Positions 1 through 8,023 of a stretch of DNA of 14,294 nucleotides are shown piece by piece. Each line of letters starts with the position of its first letter. The stretch's first letter is position 1. The stretch covers positions 1-14,294 of the forward strand of contig JASLJL010000094.1 in assembly GCA_030152405.1 (NCBI GenBank), in the 5' to 3' direction. Origin of the DNA: Gordonia sp. (in: high G+C Gram-positive bacteria) (GTDB taxonomy: Bacteria > Actinomycetota > Actinomycetes > Mycobacteriales > Mycobacteriaceae). The position numbers were made by a program, and so were the translations under genes. The notes beneath the pieces were generated by a model, which saw only the letters and a program-made list of their open reading frames with translations, searched no databases and had not been told where the DNA came from.

Positions 1-1437
1 GTGGTGATCAGTCGGTTCATGTCGGCACGGGCGTTCCGTGTCGGGGTCGCCCTCGTCGCGACGTCCTCCATCGTGATGGGTGTCGGCCAGAGCAATCCCA
101 CACCCGCGCGGGACCTCTCCGCGTCGGTGACGACGGAGTCCGAGCCCGCCACGACCGACGACGGCGCGACCACCGCCACGAACGGCGAACGCACCGACAC
201 GGTCCCCGAGCGGCCCGCGACGTCGGACGGCTCGGTGCGGATCGCTCCGCCGACGACGAGCGAGAACACCGACCAGATGTGCGTGGGCGCCGAGTCGGCG
301 ACCTTCGGCGCGGTGGTCAGCGCGGTCTTCGATTCGTTCACCCCGTACCTGCCCGCCAAGCAGCGGTCGCAGGCGGAATCGTCGAAGGCGGCGGTGCTGG
401 CCGATCTCCACGGCATGGAGATCTCCTCGCTCGCGGTATCGACGCACCCGCGGGGACTGGGCGCCTCTCCCGACGCTCCGATGAACACGCATCGGGATCC
501 GATCTCGCAGTACCTCATCACCCAGCTGATGAACGTCAAGGAGGGACGCGCCGCCCAGCCGATCCACCTGGACAATCTGACGATCAGCCAGGCGGTCGAG
601 ACGGCGTGGCTCTACTTCTACCTGACCGTCCTGATCCCGACCTCGGTCGTCAACGACATCGCGCCGATCCTGTTCACGACCGGTCCGTTGGGCAGCATCA
701 CCCTGATCACCATGCCGCTGTCGCTCGGCGCCCAGGGGATGTCGTTCCTCTACTCGAAGATCAGCGACGCGATCGTCGATCGGTGCCTGATCAGGATGTC
801 GCCGGACGCCGTCGCCCGTGCGGGCAAGCCCGATCCCGACCTGCAGTTCACCACCGAGGTCCCGGCGATCATCGAGTCGATCGCCTCGCAGATCGCGATC
901 GCCGAGCCGTCCACTTGCCCGGCGATCTCCGATCTCACCCTCGGCCGGATCGTCGCGCTCACGTCCAAGCAGTTGCAGGCCGATGCTCCCGACGACGCGG
1001 CCGCGCAACGGATCGCCACCGTCACCCGAGTGCTCGAGCGGTTCCTCGGCGCGACGAAGGTTCCCGAGGGGACCGAGCCCGGGCCGTCCGAGTTGGAGAA
1101 GCTCCTCGACTTCGGCCTGGAGAACGGCTCGTCCGACAGTCCGGAGCTCGCGCAGATCCTCGGGATCGCCAAGATGCTCGGACGCGGGGTGGGTCTCGCG
1201 CAGACCATCACACTCGCCGACGTGACCGTTGCGAGCGCGAAGATCGCCGCCGATCTCGCGGCACAGCTGATCACGTTCGTGCTGACGACCATCGACGACG
1301 CGACGGTGTCGCCGCTGTTCTCGTCGGCGCTGGGAATCGAATTGCTGCCGCCCGTCGGCGGACTCCTCACCACGTACGGACTCAACGTCCTTCTCAACGT
1401 GATGGCGTCGCTGTGTCTGGAGATCGAACGGTCCTGA
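1..1437 (+). CDS. Secreted or surface protein of unknown function, four cysteines
   Basis: I do not recognise a named family. The N-terminus looks like a Sec signal peptide: Arg at 5, 10 and 13, a hydrophobic stretch at about 14-28, then a Ser/Thr/Pro/Asp-rich low-complexity linker at about 31-90. The mature part (about 91-478) is mostly predicted helix with two hydrophobic stretches (about 203-250 and 410-470) and exactly four cysteines, at 94, 262, 306 and 472, an arrangement that could give two disulfides outside the cell. The open frame begins with GTG at the very first base, so the true start may be upstream; an in-frame ATG at position 19 would still leave a signal peptide. No catalytic motif was found. 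It is separated from the next gene by 179 nt and is probably its own transcription unit. Export is fairly likely; the function is unknown. Confidence 0.75.
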   Translation: MVISRFMSARAFRVGVALVATSSIVMGVGQSNPTPARDLSASVTTESEPATTDDGATTATNGERTDTVPERPATSDGSVRIAPPTTSENTDQMCVGAESATFGAVVSAVFDSFTPYLPAKQRSQAESSKAAVLADLHGMEISSLAVSTHPRGLGASPDAPMNTHRDPISQYLITQLMNVKEGRAAQPIHLDNLTISQAVETAWLYFYLTVLIPTSVVNDIAPILFTTGPLGSITLITMPLSLGAQGMSFLYSKISDAIVDRCLIRMSPDAVARAGKPDPDLQFTTEVPAIIESIASQIAIAEPSTCPAISDLTLGRIVALTSKQLQADAPDDAAAQRIATVTRVLERFLGATKVPEGTEPGPSELEKLLDFGLENGSSDSPELAQILGIAKMLGRGVGLAQTITLADVTVASAKIAADLAAQLITFVLTTIDDATVSPLFSSALGIELLPPVGGLLTTYGLNVLLNVMASLCLEIERS

Positions 1438-1443
1438 CCGTTC
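1426..1443 (+). terminator. Perfect 8-bp inverted repeat across the stop codon of the secreted-protein gene
   Basis: GAACGGTC (1426-1433) and GACCGTTC (1436-1443) are exact reverse complements around a CT centre. As RNA the innermost pairs must open, leaving about 7 bp and a 4-nt loop. It overlaps the TGA at 1435-1437. No T-run follows, so it would be a U-less terminator of the kind proposed for actinobacteria, or an mRNA 3' end stabiliser. Function is inferred from position only. Confidence 0.35.
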
Positions 1444-1616
1444 CATGACGAAAACAGATCGTCAGTGTCACTGAATCGGAGCGCGACGGCGGGTCGTCGC
1501 CACTACTTTTGACTGTGGTGCGGCGCAACCATTCGCCCCGCCACGCATCCAGACGCCTCCGTGCCGACCGGGCATGAAGGCCGTCGAACGCCGATGATCA
1601 AAGGAACACCGATCCG

Positions 1617-4600
1617 ATGACCACCCAGAACTTCGCCAAAGTCCTCGTCGCCAACCGCGGTGAGATCGCCATCCGAGCCTTCCGCGCATCGTACGAACTC
1701 GGGATCAAGACCGTGGCGGTCTTCCCGTACGAGGACCGCAACTCCGGGCACCGAACCAAGGCCGACGAGTCGTACCAGATCGGCGAGCCCGGTCATCCCG
1801 TCCGCAACTACCTGGACATCGGGCTGATCATCGATGCGGCGAAGCAGGCCGGGGCCGACGCGATCTACCCCGGATACGGCTTTCTGTCGGAGAATCCCGA
1901 CCTCGCCGCCGCCTGCGAGGCCGAGGGGATCACCTTCGTCGGCCCGCCGCGCGACGTGCTGGAGCTGACCGGCAACAAGGCGCGCGCGATCGCCGCGGCG
2001 AAGGCCGCGGGACTTCCGGTGCTGCCCTCGTCGGAGCCGTCGACCGACGTGGACGAGTTGCTGCGCGTCGCGGAGTCGATGACGTTCCCGCTCTTCGTGA
2101 AGGCCGTCGCGGGCGGCGGCGGCCGCGGAATGCGTCGGGTCGAGGACATCTCCGGACTCCGCGAGGCGATCGAGGCCGCGTCGCGCGAGGCCGAGTCCGC
2201 TTTCGGCGACGCGACGGTGTTCCTCGAACAGGCCGTCATCAATCCGCGGCACATCGAGGTGCAGATCCTCGCGGACACGCACGGCGACGTCATTCATCTC
2301 TTCGAACGCGACTGCTCGGTGCAGCGTCGTCATCAGAAGGTCGTCGAGCTGGCGCCCGCGCCGAACCTCGATCCGGCACTGCGCGAGAAGATCTGCTCGG
2401 ACGCCGTCGCATTCGCCAAGCAGATCGGTTACAGCTGCGCCGGCACGGTCGAGTTCCTCGTCGACGAGCGCGGGCACCACATGTTCATCGAGATGAACCC
2501 GCGCATCCAGGTGGAGCACACGGTGACCGAGGAGATCACCGACGTCGACCTCGTGCAGTCGCAGTTGCGGGTGGCGGCGGGTGCGTCGCTCGCCGAGCTG
2601 GGCCTCACCCAGGACTCCATCGTGATCCGCGGCGCCGCACTGCAGTGCCGCATCACCACCGAGGACCCCGCCAACGGATTCCGCCCCGACACCGGGCGCA
2701 TCACCGCATACCGCAGCCCGGGCGGCGGCGGCATCCGCCTCGACGGCGGCTCCGCGCTCGGCGCCGAGGTCGGAGCGTACTTCGACTCCATGCTCGTCAA
2801 GCTCACCTGCCGCGGCCGTGACTTCGAGTCGGCCGTCGCGCATGCGCGCCGCGCGGTCACGGAGTTCCGCATCCGCGGCGTCTCCACCAACATCCCGTTC
2901 CTGCAGGCACTGCTCGACGATCCCGACTTCCGTGCAGGCCATGTGACGACGTCGTTCATCGAGGAGCGCCCGCATCTGCTGACGTTGAACGCCTCGGCCG
3001 ACCGGGCGTCGAAGATTCTGTCGTACCTCGCCGACGTGACCGTGAACCTGCCCGACGGTCCCCGTCCGAAGACCGGCCGGTCCACGGAGAAGCTTCCTGC
3101 CGTGGATCTCACGGTCGAACCGCCCGCGGGGTCGCGCCAGCGACTGCTGGAACTCGGCCCGGAGGGCTTCGCGAAGGCGCTGCGCGAGCAGTCGGCACTC
3201 GCGGTCACCGACACCACGTTCCGCGACGCGCATCAGTCGCTCCTCGCGACACGAGTGCGGACCTCGAGCCTGACGGCCGTCGCGCCGCACGTGGCGCGAC
3301 TGACCCCGGAACTGCTGTCCATCGAGGCGTGGGGCGGGGCGACTTACGACGTCGCACTGCGCTTCCTCAAGGAGGACCCGTGGGACCGGCTCGCGCAGCT
3401 GCGTGAGGCCGTCCCGAACATCTGTCTGCAGATGCTGCTCCGCGGCCGCAACACGGTCGGCTACACCCCGTACCCGGAGTCGGTGACGCGTGCGTTCGTC
3501 GCCGAGGCCGCGTCCACCGGCATCGACATCTTCCGCATCTTCGACGCCCTCAACAACGTCGATCAGATGCGACCCGCGATCGACGCGGTCCGCGAGACGG
3601 GCACGACGATCGCGGAGGTCGCGATGAGCTACACCGGCGACCTCGCGAATCCCGACGAGAAGCTCTACACGCTCGACTACTACCTGCGTCTGGCCGAGCA
3701 GATCGTGGACGCGGGCGCGCACGTTCTCGCCATCAAGGACATGGCGGGTCTGCTCCGTCCGACGGCGGCCACGAAGCTGGTCACGGCACTGCGGTCGGAG
3801 TTCGATCTGCCGATCCACGTCCACACGCACGACACTCCCGGCGGTCAGCTGGCGACCTACCTCGCCGCGTGGCAGGCGGGCGCCGACGCCGTCGACGGTG
3901 CGAGCGCGCCGATGTCGGGCACCACGAGCCAACCGTCGCTGTCGGCGATCGTCGCAGCGGCGGCGCACAGCGACCGGGACACGGGTATCAGCCTGGACGC
4001 GGTCTGCGACCTCGAACCGTACTGGGAGGCGCTCCGCAAGGTGTACGTGCCGTTCGAGTCGGGTGTCCCGTCGCCCACCGGCCGGGTCTACACCCACGAG
4101 ATCCCGGGCGGTCAGCTGTCGAACCTGCGCACGCAGGCCGCGGCCCTCGGCCTGGCCGACAGGTTCGAAGAGGTCGAGGCGAAGTACGCGGCCGCAGACC
4201 GCCTGCTCGGGCGCCTCGTGAAGGTGACGCCGTCGTCCAAGGTGGTGGGCGACCTCGCCCTCGCACTCGTCGGCTCGGGCGTCAGCGTCGACGACTTCGC
4301 CGCCGACCCGGCGCGCTACGACATCCCCGACTCGGTGATCGGATTCCTCCGCGGCGAGCTGGGCACACCGGTCGGCGGCTGGCCTGAACCGTTCCGCACC
4401 CGCGCGCTCGCGGGACGCAGCGAGGCCAAGCCGCAGACCGAACTGACCGCCGACGACGAAGCGGGCCTGCCGGGCGACTCGGCGACGCGTCGGGCGACGC
4501 TCAACCGACTGCTGTTCCCCGGTCCGACGAAGGAGTACTTGGCGCACGTCGAGCAGTTCGGCGACACGTCGCGACTGTCCGCGGGGCAGTTCTTCTACGG

Positions 4601-5018
4601 TCTGCGCAGCGGCCAGGAGAGCCGTGTCGAACTGTCGAAGGGCGTGAACCTCCTCATCGGGCTCGAGGCGATCTCGGAGCCGGACGAGCACGGCATGCGG
4701 ACTGTCATGTGCATCTTGAACGGCCAGCTCCGGCCGGTCGCCGCCCGCGACCGGTCCGTCGCCGCGGACATCCCGGCCGCGGAGAAGGCCGACAAGAATG
4801 ATCCCGGCCACGTGGCGGCCCCGTTCGCCGGTGTCGTCACGCTGTCGGTGGCCGAGGGCGACGAGGTGGAGGCAGGTGACACGATCGGCACCATCGAGGC
4901 CATGAAGATGGAAGCCGCCATCACCGCCCCGCGCGGGGGAGTGGTCGACCGGGCCGCGATCACCAAGGTCGCGCAGGTCGAGGCGGGCGATCTCCTGGTG
5001 GCCCTGCGCGATGCCTGA
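1617..5018 (+). CDS. pyc: Pyruvate carboxylase (biotin-dependent, single chain)
   Basis: ATP-dependent carboxylation of pyruvate to oxaloacetate in the cytoplasm, the anaplerotic entry into the TCA cycle. At 1133 aa it has the usual length of the single-chain enzyme. Order of domains: biotin carboxylase (about 1-450) with the ATP-loop GGGGRG at 166-171 and EMNPRIQVEH at 292-301; carboxyltransferase (about 525-800) with TTFRDAHQS; the PC/OADA conserved region; biotinyl domain at the C-terminus with AMKM. The expected carboxyltransferase metal site is present: Asp537, Lys707 (IKDMAG, the carbamylated Lys), His736 and His738 (HVHTHD). The biotinylated residue is Lys1097. An AAAGGA ribosome binding site at 1600-1605 lies 11 nt before the ATG. 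All key residues are intact, so it should be active. The next SDR gene overlaps its end by 8 nt, an unusual partner for this gene. Confidence 0.98.
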   Translation: MTTQNFAKVLVANRGEIAIRAFRASYELGIKTVAVFPYEDRNSGHRTKADESYQIGEPGHPVRNYLDIGLIIDAAKQAGADAIYPGYGFLSENPDLAAACEAEGITFVGPPRDVLELTGNKARAIAAAKAAGLPVLPSSEPSTDVDELLRVAESMTFPLFVKAVAGGGGRGMRRVEDISGLREAIEAASREAESAFGDATVFLEQAVINPRHIEVQILADTHGDVIHLFERDCSVQRRHQKVVELAPAPNLDPALREKICSDAVAFAKQIGYSCAGTVEFLVDERGHHMFIEMNPRIQVEHTVTEEITDVDLVQSQLRVAAGASLAELGLTQDSIVIRGAALQCRITTEDPANGFRPDTGRITAYRSPGGGGIRLDGGSALGAEVGAYFDSMLVKLTCRGRDFESAVAHARRAVTEFRIRGVSTNIPFLQALLDDPDFRAGHVTTSFIEERPHLLTLNASADRASKILSYLADVTVNLPDGPRPKTGRSTEKLPAVDLTVEPPAGSRQRLLELGPEGFAKALREQSALAVTDTTFRDAHQSLLATRVRTSSLTAVAPHVARLTPELLSIEAWGGATYDVALRFLKEDPWDRLAQLREAVPNICLQMLLRGRNTVGYTPYPESVTRAFVAEAASTGIDIFRIFDALNNVDQMRPAIDAVRETGTTIAEVAMSYTGDLANPDEKLYTLDYYLRLAEQIVDAGAHVLAIKDMAGLLRPTAATKLVTALRSEFDLPIHVHTHDTPGGQLATYLAAWQAGADAVDGASAPMSGTTSQPSLSAIVAAAAHSDRDTGISLDAVCDLEPYWEALRKVYVPFESGVPSPTGRVYTHEIPGGQLSNLRTQAAALGLADRFEEVEAKYAAADRLLGRLVKVTPSSKVVGDLALALVGSGVSVDDFAADPARYDIPDSVIGFLRGELGTPVGGWPEPFRTRALAGRSEAKPQTELTADDEAGLPGDSATRRATLNRLLFPGPTKEYLAHVEQFGDTSRLSAGQFFYGLRSGQESRVELSKGVNLLIGLEAISEPDEHGMRTVMCILNGQLRPVAARDRSVAADIPAAEKADKNDPGHVAAPFAGVVTLSVAEGDEVEAGDTIGTIEAMKMEAAITAPRGGVVDRAAITKVAQVEAGDLLVALRDA

Positions 5019-5850
5019 GGCGTCACGCCGCACGATCGTCATCACCGGGGGGAGCGACGGGATCGGCGCGGTCGCCGCCCGCGCTCTCGCCGGTGACGGC
5101 GTCGACCTGATCGTCGTCGGTCGATCGACCACCAAGCTCGCCGCCGTCGCCGAGCAGACCGGCGCAGCTGTGCTGAGCGCCGACTACGGGGTGCTCGACG
5201 ACGTGCGGAGGCTCGCGGGGGAGATCAGCGAGCGCACCTCGTCGATCGACGTCCTCCTCAACAACGCGGGCGGGACGTTCCGCCCCGGCGATCGGACCGT
5301 CGACGGCTTCGAGCCGAACTTCCAGGTGAATCATCTCGCCGGCTTCCTGCTGACGAATCTGCTGCACCACCGGCTGGCGGCGGCGTCCGACGGGGCCCTG
5401 GTGGTCAACACCTCGAGCATCGGAAACCTGTGGGGACGAGTCGACCTCACCGATCTCGACGGACGACGCCGAGGTGTCGGGCAACCCCGCGCGTACGGCA
5501 GCAGCAAGCTGATGAACATCCTGTTCGCGAGGGGGATCGCTCAGCGCTGGGCCGGCGATCCGGTTGTGGCCGCCGCCGTCCACCCGGGCGCCGTCGCGAC
5601 GAGTTTCGGCCGCGATTCGAAGTGGGTCGACCTCGCCTACCGCTCACCACTGCGGCATCTCGGGCCGATCACGCCGGAGAAGGGCGCGCAGCCGCTGATC
5701 GACCTCGCCAGGCGAGGCGCGGATCAGGCGATCAACGGCGTGTACTTCCACCGCAACCGGGCGAACGGACCGCAGTCGCGCCAGGCGCGGGACCAACGCC
5801 TGGTGGACGGACTGTGGGAGGAGTCGAGCAGGCTGGCCGGGCTGCACTGA
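5011..5850 (+). CDS. SDR-family NAD(P)-dependent oxidoreductase, retinol-dehydrogenase-like
   Basis: A 279-aa short-chain dehydrogenase/reductase that reduces or oxidises a carbonyl or alcohol with NAD(P)(H); the substrate is unknown. Visible motifs: cofactor TGGSDGIG at 12-19, NNAG at 84-87, Asn107, catalytic Ser in NTSS (135/136), Tyr162 and Lys166 (YGSSK), and HPGAVATSF after the active site. The extended AYGSSKLMNILF helix and HPG segment resemble the retinol-dehydrogenase/protochlorophyllide-reductase-like branch rather than FabG. There is no Asp at the end of beta-2; instead GRST (37-40) has an Arg, which favours NADPH. The ATG is inside the last codons of pyruvate carboxylase (8-nt overlap), so the two are likely co-transcribed and translationally coupled. 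The family call is firm. The link with pyruvate metabolism is only positional. Confidence 0.9.
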   Translation: MPEASRRTIVITGGSDGIGAVAARALAGDGVDLIVVGRSTTKLAAVAEQTGAAVLSADYGVLDDVRRLAGEISERTSSIDVLLNNAGGTFRPGDRTVDGFEPNFQVNHLAGFLLTNLLHHRLAAASDGALVVNTSSIGNLWGRVDLTDLDGRRRGVGQPRAYGSSKLMNILFARGIAQRWAGDPVVAAAVHPGAVATSFGRDSKWVDLAYRSPLRHLGPITPEKGAQPLIDLARRGADQAINGVYFHRNRANGPQSRQARDQRLVDGLWEESSRLAGLH

Positions 5851-5867
5851 TCTGCTCGGTCGGGCGG

Positions 5868-5886
5868 CTTCCCGCTGGACGGGAGG
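5868..5886 (+). terminator. Intergenic G/C-rich hairpin after the first SDR
   Basis: CTTCCCG (5868-5874) pairs with CGGGAGG (5880-5886) around the loop CTGGA: a 7-bp stem with one G-U pair, starting 17 nt after the TGA of the preceding SDR. No T-run follows. It could end the pyc-SDR transcript in part or protect its 3' end, which would make the next SDR gene a separate unit. I see no good promoter in the remaining 75 nt before that gene. Confidence 0.35.
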
Positions 5887-5961
5887 TTCCGCGACGATGG
5901 GCGCGGTTCTGGGCGAGACTGGCACCCACCCACCGTGACGCCGCCGTAGAAGGAGCCCATC

Positions 5962-6762
5962 ATGTCCGCAGTCGTTCCCGCCCGTTACGACGGTCGTCGA
6001 GTCGTCATCACCGGAGCCGGATCGGGGATCGGTCAGGCGACGGTGCTCCGAATCCTCGCCGAGGGCGGCTCCGTCGTCGCGGCCGACGTCAGCGAAGCGG
6101 GCCTCGCGGACACCGTCACCAAGGCCGGAGACGCCGCCGACCGTCTGACCACCGTTGTCATCGACGTCTCCGACGAGGCGTCGGTGACCGCAGGCGTCGC
6201 GGCCGCTCGCGAGGCGCTCGGAGGCATCGACGCCCTGGTCAACGCTGCGGGCATCCTGCGGTCGTCGCACACGCACGAGACCTCGCTCGCCGACTTCGAG
6301 CTGGTGCTGCGGGTGAATCTCGTCGGCACCTTCCTGATGATCCGGGAGTCGCTTCCCGCCCTGATCGAGTCGGACGATGCAGCCGTGGTCAACTTCAGTT
6401 CCACGTCAGCGATGTTCGCGCACCCCTACATGGCGGCGTATGCGGCGTCGAAGGGCGGAATCCAGTCGATGACGCATGCGCTCGCCGCCGAGTACGCGAA
6501 GCAGGGGATCCGCTTCACCGCCGTCCAACCGGGATCGATCTCGTCGGGCATGACAGACGGCAGCGGCGCGAGCGGCGCCAGCCGTGGCCCGGGTCTGCCC
6601 GAGGACGCAGACATGATGCTGTTCGCGAAGCTCGCTCCCGCCCTCGGCCAGGGGTTCGCCGGCCCGGAGACCGTCGCGGGTGTGGTGGCGATGCTCGCCA
6701 GCTCCGACGGCGCGTTCATCACCGGTACCGAGGTCCGTGTCGACGGGGGCACGCACTTCTGA
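5962..6762 (+). CDS. SDR-family NAD-dependent oxidoreductase (classical type)
   Basis: A 266-aa classical SDR in the FabG-like group. Cofactor motif TGAGSGIG at 17-24, Asp42 at the end of beta-2 (preference for NAD), NAAG at 94-97, Asn119, catalytic Ser147, Tyr160 and Lys164 (YAASK), and the C-terminal TGTEVRVDGG typical of this group. A strong ribosome binding site AGAAGGAG at 5948-5955 sits 6 nt before the ATG, which settles the start. It is 111 nt from the preceding SDR with a hairpin between, and 115 nt from the monooxygenase gene. It shares no island motif upstream, so it may belong with pyc-SDR or be separate from the catabolic cluster. It probably acts on a hydroxy or keto metabolite; the substrate cannot be named. 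Confidence 0.92.
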   Translation: MSAVVPARYDGRRVVITGAGSGIGQATVLRILAEGGSVVAADVSEAGLADTVTKAGDAADRLTTVVIDVSDEASVTAGVAAAREALGGIDALVNAAGILRSSHTHETSLADFELVLRVNLVGTFLMIRESLPALIESDDAAVVNFSSTSAMFAHPYMAAYAASKGGIQSMTHALAAEYAKQGIRFTAVQPGSISSGMTDGSGASGASRGPGLPEDADMMLFAKLAPALGQGFAGPETVAGVVAMLASSDGAFITGTEVRVDGGTHF

Positions 6763-6789
6763 TCCAACCGATGTGATGCACCCCGACGC

Positions 6790-6818
6790 TTGACGTCGAG
6801 TGTGATCCAGAATATAGC
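6790..6818 (+). promoter_or_regulatory. Probable sigma-70-type promoter of the monooxygenase gene
   Basis: TTGACG (6790-6795) and TATAGC (6813-6818) are 17 nt apart, close to the housekeeping consensus TTGACA/TATAAT, in a locally AT-rich stretch. Transcription would start near 6825, about 50 nt before the gene. The -10 box overlaps the left arm of the operator-like repeat at 6815-6847. The spacer holds TGTGATCCAG (6801-6810), which recurs before the transporter gene. Confidence 0.5.
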
Positions 6819-6847
6819 TTGTTGCTAGGTATTTAAGCAGCAAGCTA
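6815..6847 (+). promoter_or_regulatory. Operator-like 12-bp inverted repeat on the monooxygenase promoter
   Basis: TAGCTTGTTGCT (6815-6826) and AGCAGCAAGCTA (6836-6847) are reverse complements except for one T/G position, with a 9-nt AT-rich spacer. The repeat covers the -10 box and the expected transcription start, the position of a repressor operator. No regulator gene is in the window. As RNA it would also make a stable hairpin just upstream of the ribosome binding site. Confidence 0.6.
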
Positions 6848-6864
6848 AATCGGATCGAGTGCGT

Positions 6865-6869
6865 GGGAG
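6865..6869 (+). promoter_or_regulatory. Ribosome binding site fixing the monooxygenase start at 6878
   Basis: GGGAG lies 8 nt before the ATG at 6878. An in-frame GTG at 6863 would lengthen the protein by five residues but has no Shine-Dalgarno sequence, and the flavin-binding fold begins properly after MGKLQ. Confidence 0.6.
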
Positions 6870-6877
6870 TGCATCAC

Positions 6878-8023
6878 ATGGGAAAACTGCAGGCAGCAGT
6901 CGTCGGCGGAGGCGTGGGCGGCTTGACCGCCGCGGCCGCGCTCCTTCGATCGGGTGTCGACGTGACCGTGTACGAGCAGTCGTCCGGCTTCTCGCGGGTC
7001 GGCGCGGACGTCAATCTCACGCCCAACGCCGTCAAAGCTCTCGACGGGCTCGGCGGCGGGGTCGGGGATTGGCTGCGTGCCCACGGCGGCCGCCCGCAGT
7101 TCCGGCTGAGCAGGATGTGGGACACCGGCGAGGAGACCTCGCGAGTCGCGCTCGGCGACGACGCTCATGAGCGCTACGGCGCGCCGCAGCTCACGGTCCA
7201 CCGCGGTGACCTCATGTCGGCGCTGGAGCGCGACCTTCCCGATGGGGTTATCGAACTCGGCAGGCGCCTCGAGTCGATCGAGAACGGTGAGGACGGCGCC
7301 AGTCTCCGGTTCGCCGACGGGACCGACGCCCGCGCAGACGTCGTCATCGGAGCTGACGGCATCCATTCGCGAGTGCGCCACGCTCTGCTCGGACCCGATG
7401 ATCCCGAGTTCACCGGCCTCGTCGCCTTCCGTGCGGTGATCCCCGGCGACGCGGTCGCCGGTCTGCCGAATGCCGACTGCTTCACCAAGTGGTGGGGACC
7501 CGACCCCGCCACGCAGATCGTGACCTTCCCGCTCGGACTCGACGAGGTGTTCGTCTTCGCCACGGTCGGTCAGGCCGCATGGACGGAGGAGTCGTGGACG
7601 ACTCCCGGCAGCATCGACGAGCTCCGATCGCTCTACGTGGACTTCCATCCGGAAGCCAGAACGCTCCTCGACCGATGTGATGGCGTGCTGAAGTCGGCGC
7701 TCTACGTCCGCTCGCCGTTGCCCTCCTGGAGCGGGGGCCGCGCGGTGCTCCTCGGCGACGCGTGCCACCCGATGACGCCCTTCATGGCTCAAGGGGCCGG
7801 TCAGGCCTGCGAGGACGCCGTGGTGCTGGCCCGGTGTCTCGCCGAGTTCGACGATCCGTCGACGGCTTTCGAGCGGTACGAGGCGGTGCGGAAGCCGCGC
7901 GCGTCGACGATCCAGGCGTCGTCTCGCGACAACAACTGGTTGCGCACCGCCGGCGGGGGCGATTGGGTGTACGGCTACGACGCGTGGGCGACGCCGCTCG
8001 ACGACTCCGACGGTGTGAACTGA
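6878..8023 (+). CDS. FAD-dependent aromatic-acid monooxygenase, NicC/salicylate-hydroxylase type
   Basis: A 381-aa group A flavoprotein hydroxylase using NAD(P)H and O2 on a ring-carboxylic acid. Motifs: dinucleotide GGGVGG at 10-15, Glu33 at the end of beta-2, HRGDL at 108-112, the DG motif GADGIHSRVR at 158-167, and the FAD-ribityl GD motif LLGDACHPM at 291-299. Length and several blocks (TKWW at 203-206, MAQGA at 303-307, WVYGYD near the C-terminus at 363-368) match my memory of 6-hydroxynicotinate 3-monooxygenase NicC, which hydroxylates with decarboxylation. By the same memory, the active-site His near NicC residue 47 is Asn46 here, and a Tyr after the KWW block is not conserved. A different substrate is therefore likely, and I give no symbol. 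It is its own unit with a promoter and operator, and is probably the first catabolic step for what the downstream transporter imports. Confidence 0.9.
   Translation: MGKLQAAVVGGGVGGLTAAAALLRSGVDVTVYEQSSGFSRVGADVNLTPNAVKALDGLGGGVGDWLRAHGGRPQFRLSRMWDTGEETSRVALGDDAHERYGAPQLTVHRGDLMSALERDLPDGVIELGRRLESIENGEDGASLRFADGTDARADVVIGADGIHSRVRHALLGPDDPEFTGLVAFRAVIPGDAVAGLPNADCFTKWWGPDPATQIVTFPLGLDEVFVFATVGQAAWTEESWTTPGSIDELRSLYVDFHPEARTLLDRCDGVLKSALYVRSPLPSWSGGRAVLLGDACHPMTPFMAQGAGQACEDAVVLARCLAEFDDPSTAFERYEAVRKPRASTIQASSRDNNWLRTAGGGDWVYGYDAWATPLDDSDGVN

Larger units (their letters stand above)
6771..6879 (+). repeat. Long-range inverted repeat whose right arm covers the monooxygenase start
   Basis: ATGTGATGCAC (6771-6781) and GTGCATCACAT (6869-6879) are exact reverse complements 87 bp apart. 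Allowing A6868 as a bulge, CCC at 6782-6784 also pairs with GGG at 6865-6867, giving 14 bp. The right arm includes the GGGAG ribosome binding site and the first two bases of the ATG at 6878. The left arm starts 9 nt after the upstream SDR stop codon. In read-through RNA this would enclose the operator hairpin and hide the start. The pairing is seen directly; the role is inferred. Confidence 0.55.

Noticed and set aside
1509..1535. TTGACT as a -35 box for pyruvate carboxylase
   Set aside because: No acceptable -10 hexamer lies 16-19 nt downstream; the pyc promoter in 1438-1616 is not resolved.
1503..5135. A 1210-codon open frame on the - strand opposite pyruvate carboxylase
   Set aside because: It is a GC-bias shadow: low-complexity Arg/Asp/Val-rich translation with no recognisable motif, opposite a gene with all catalytic residues intact.
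6784..6798. CGACG-N5-CGTCG small hairpin between the SDR and the monooxygenase
   Set aside because: Five base pairs are expected by chance in this base composition and the segment is better read as the -35 region.
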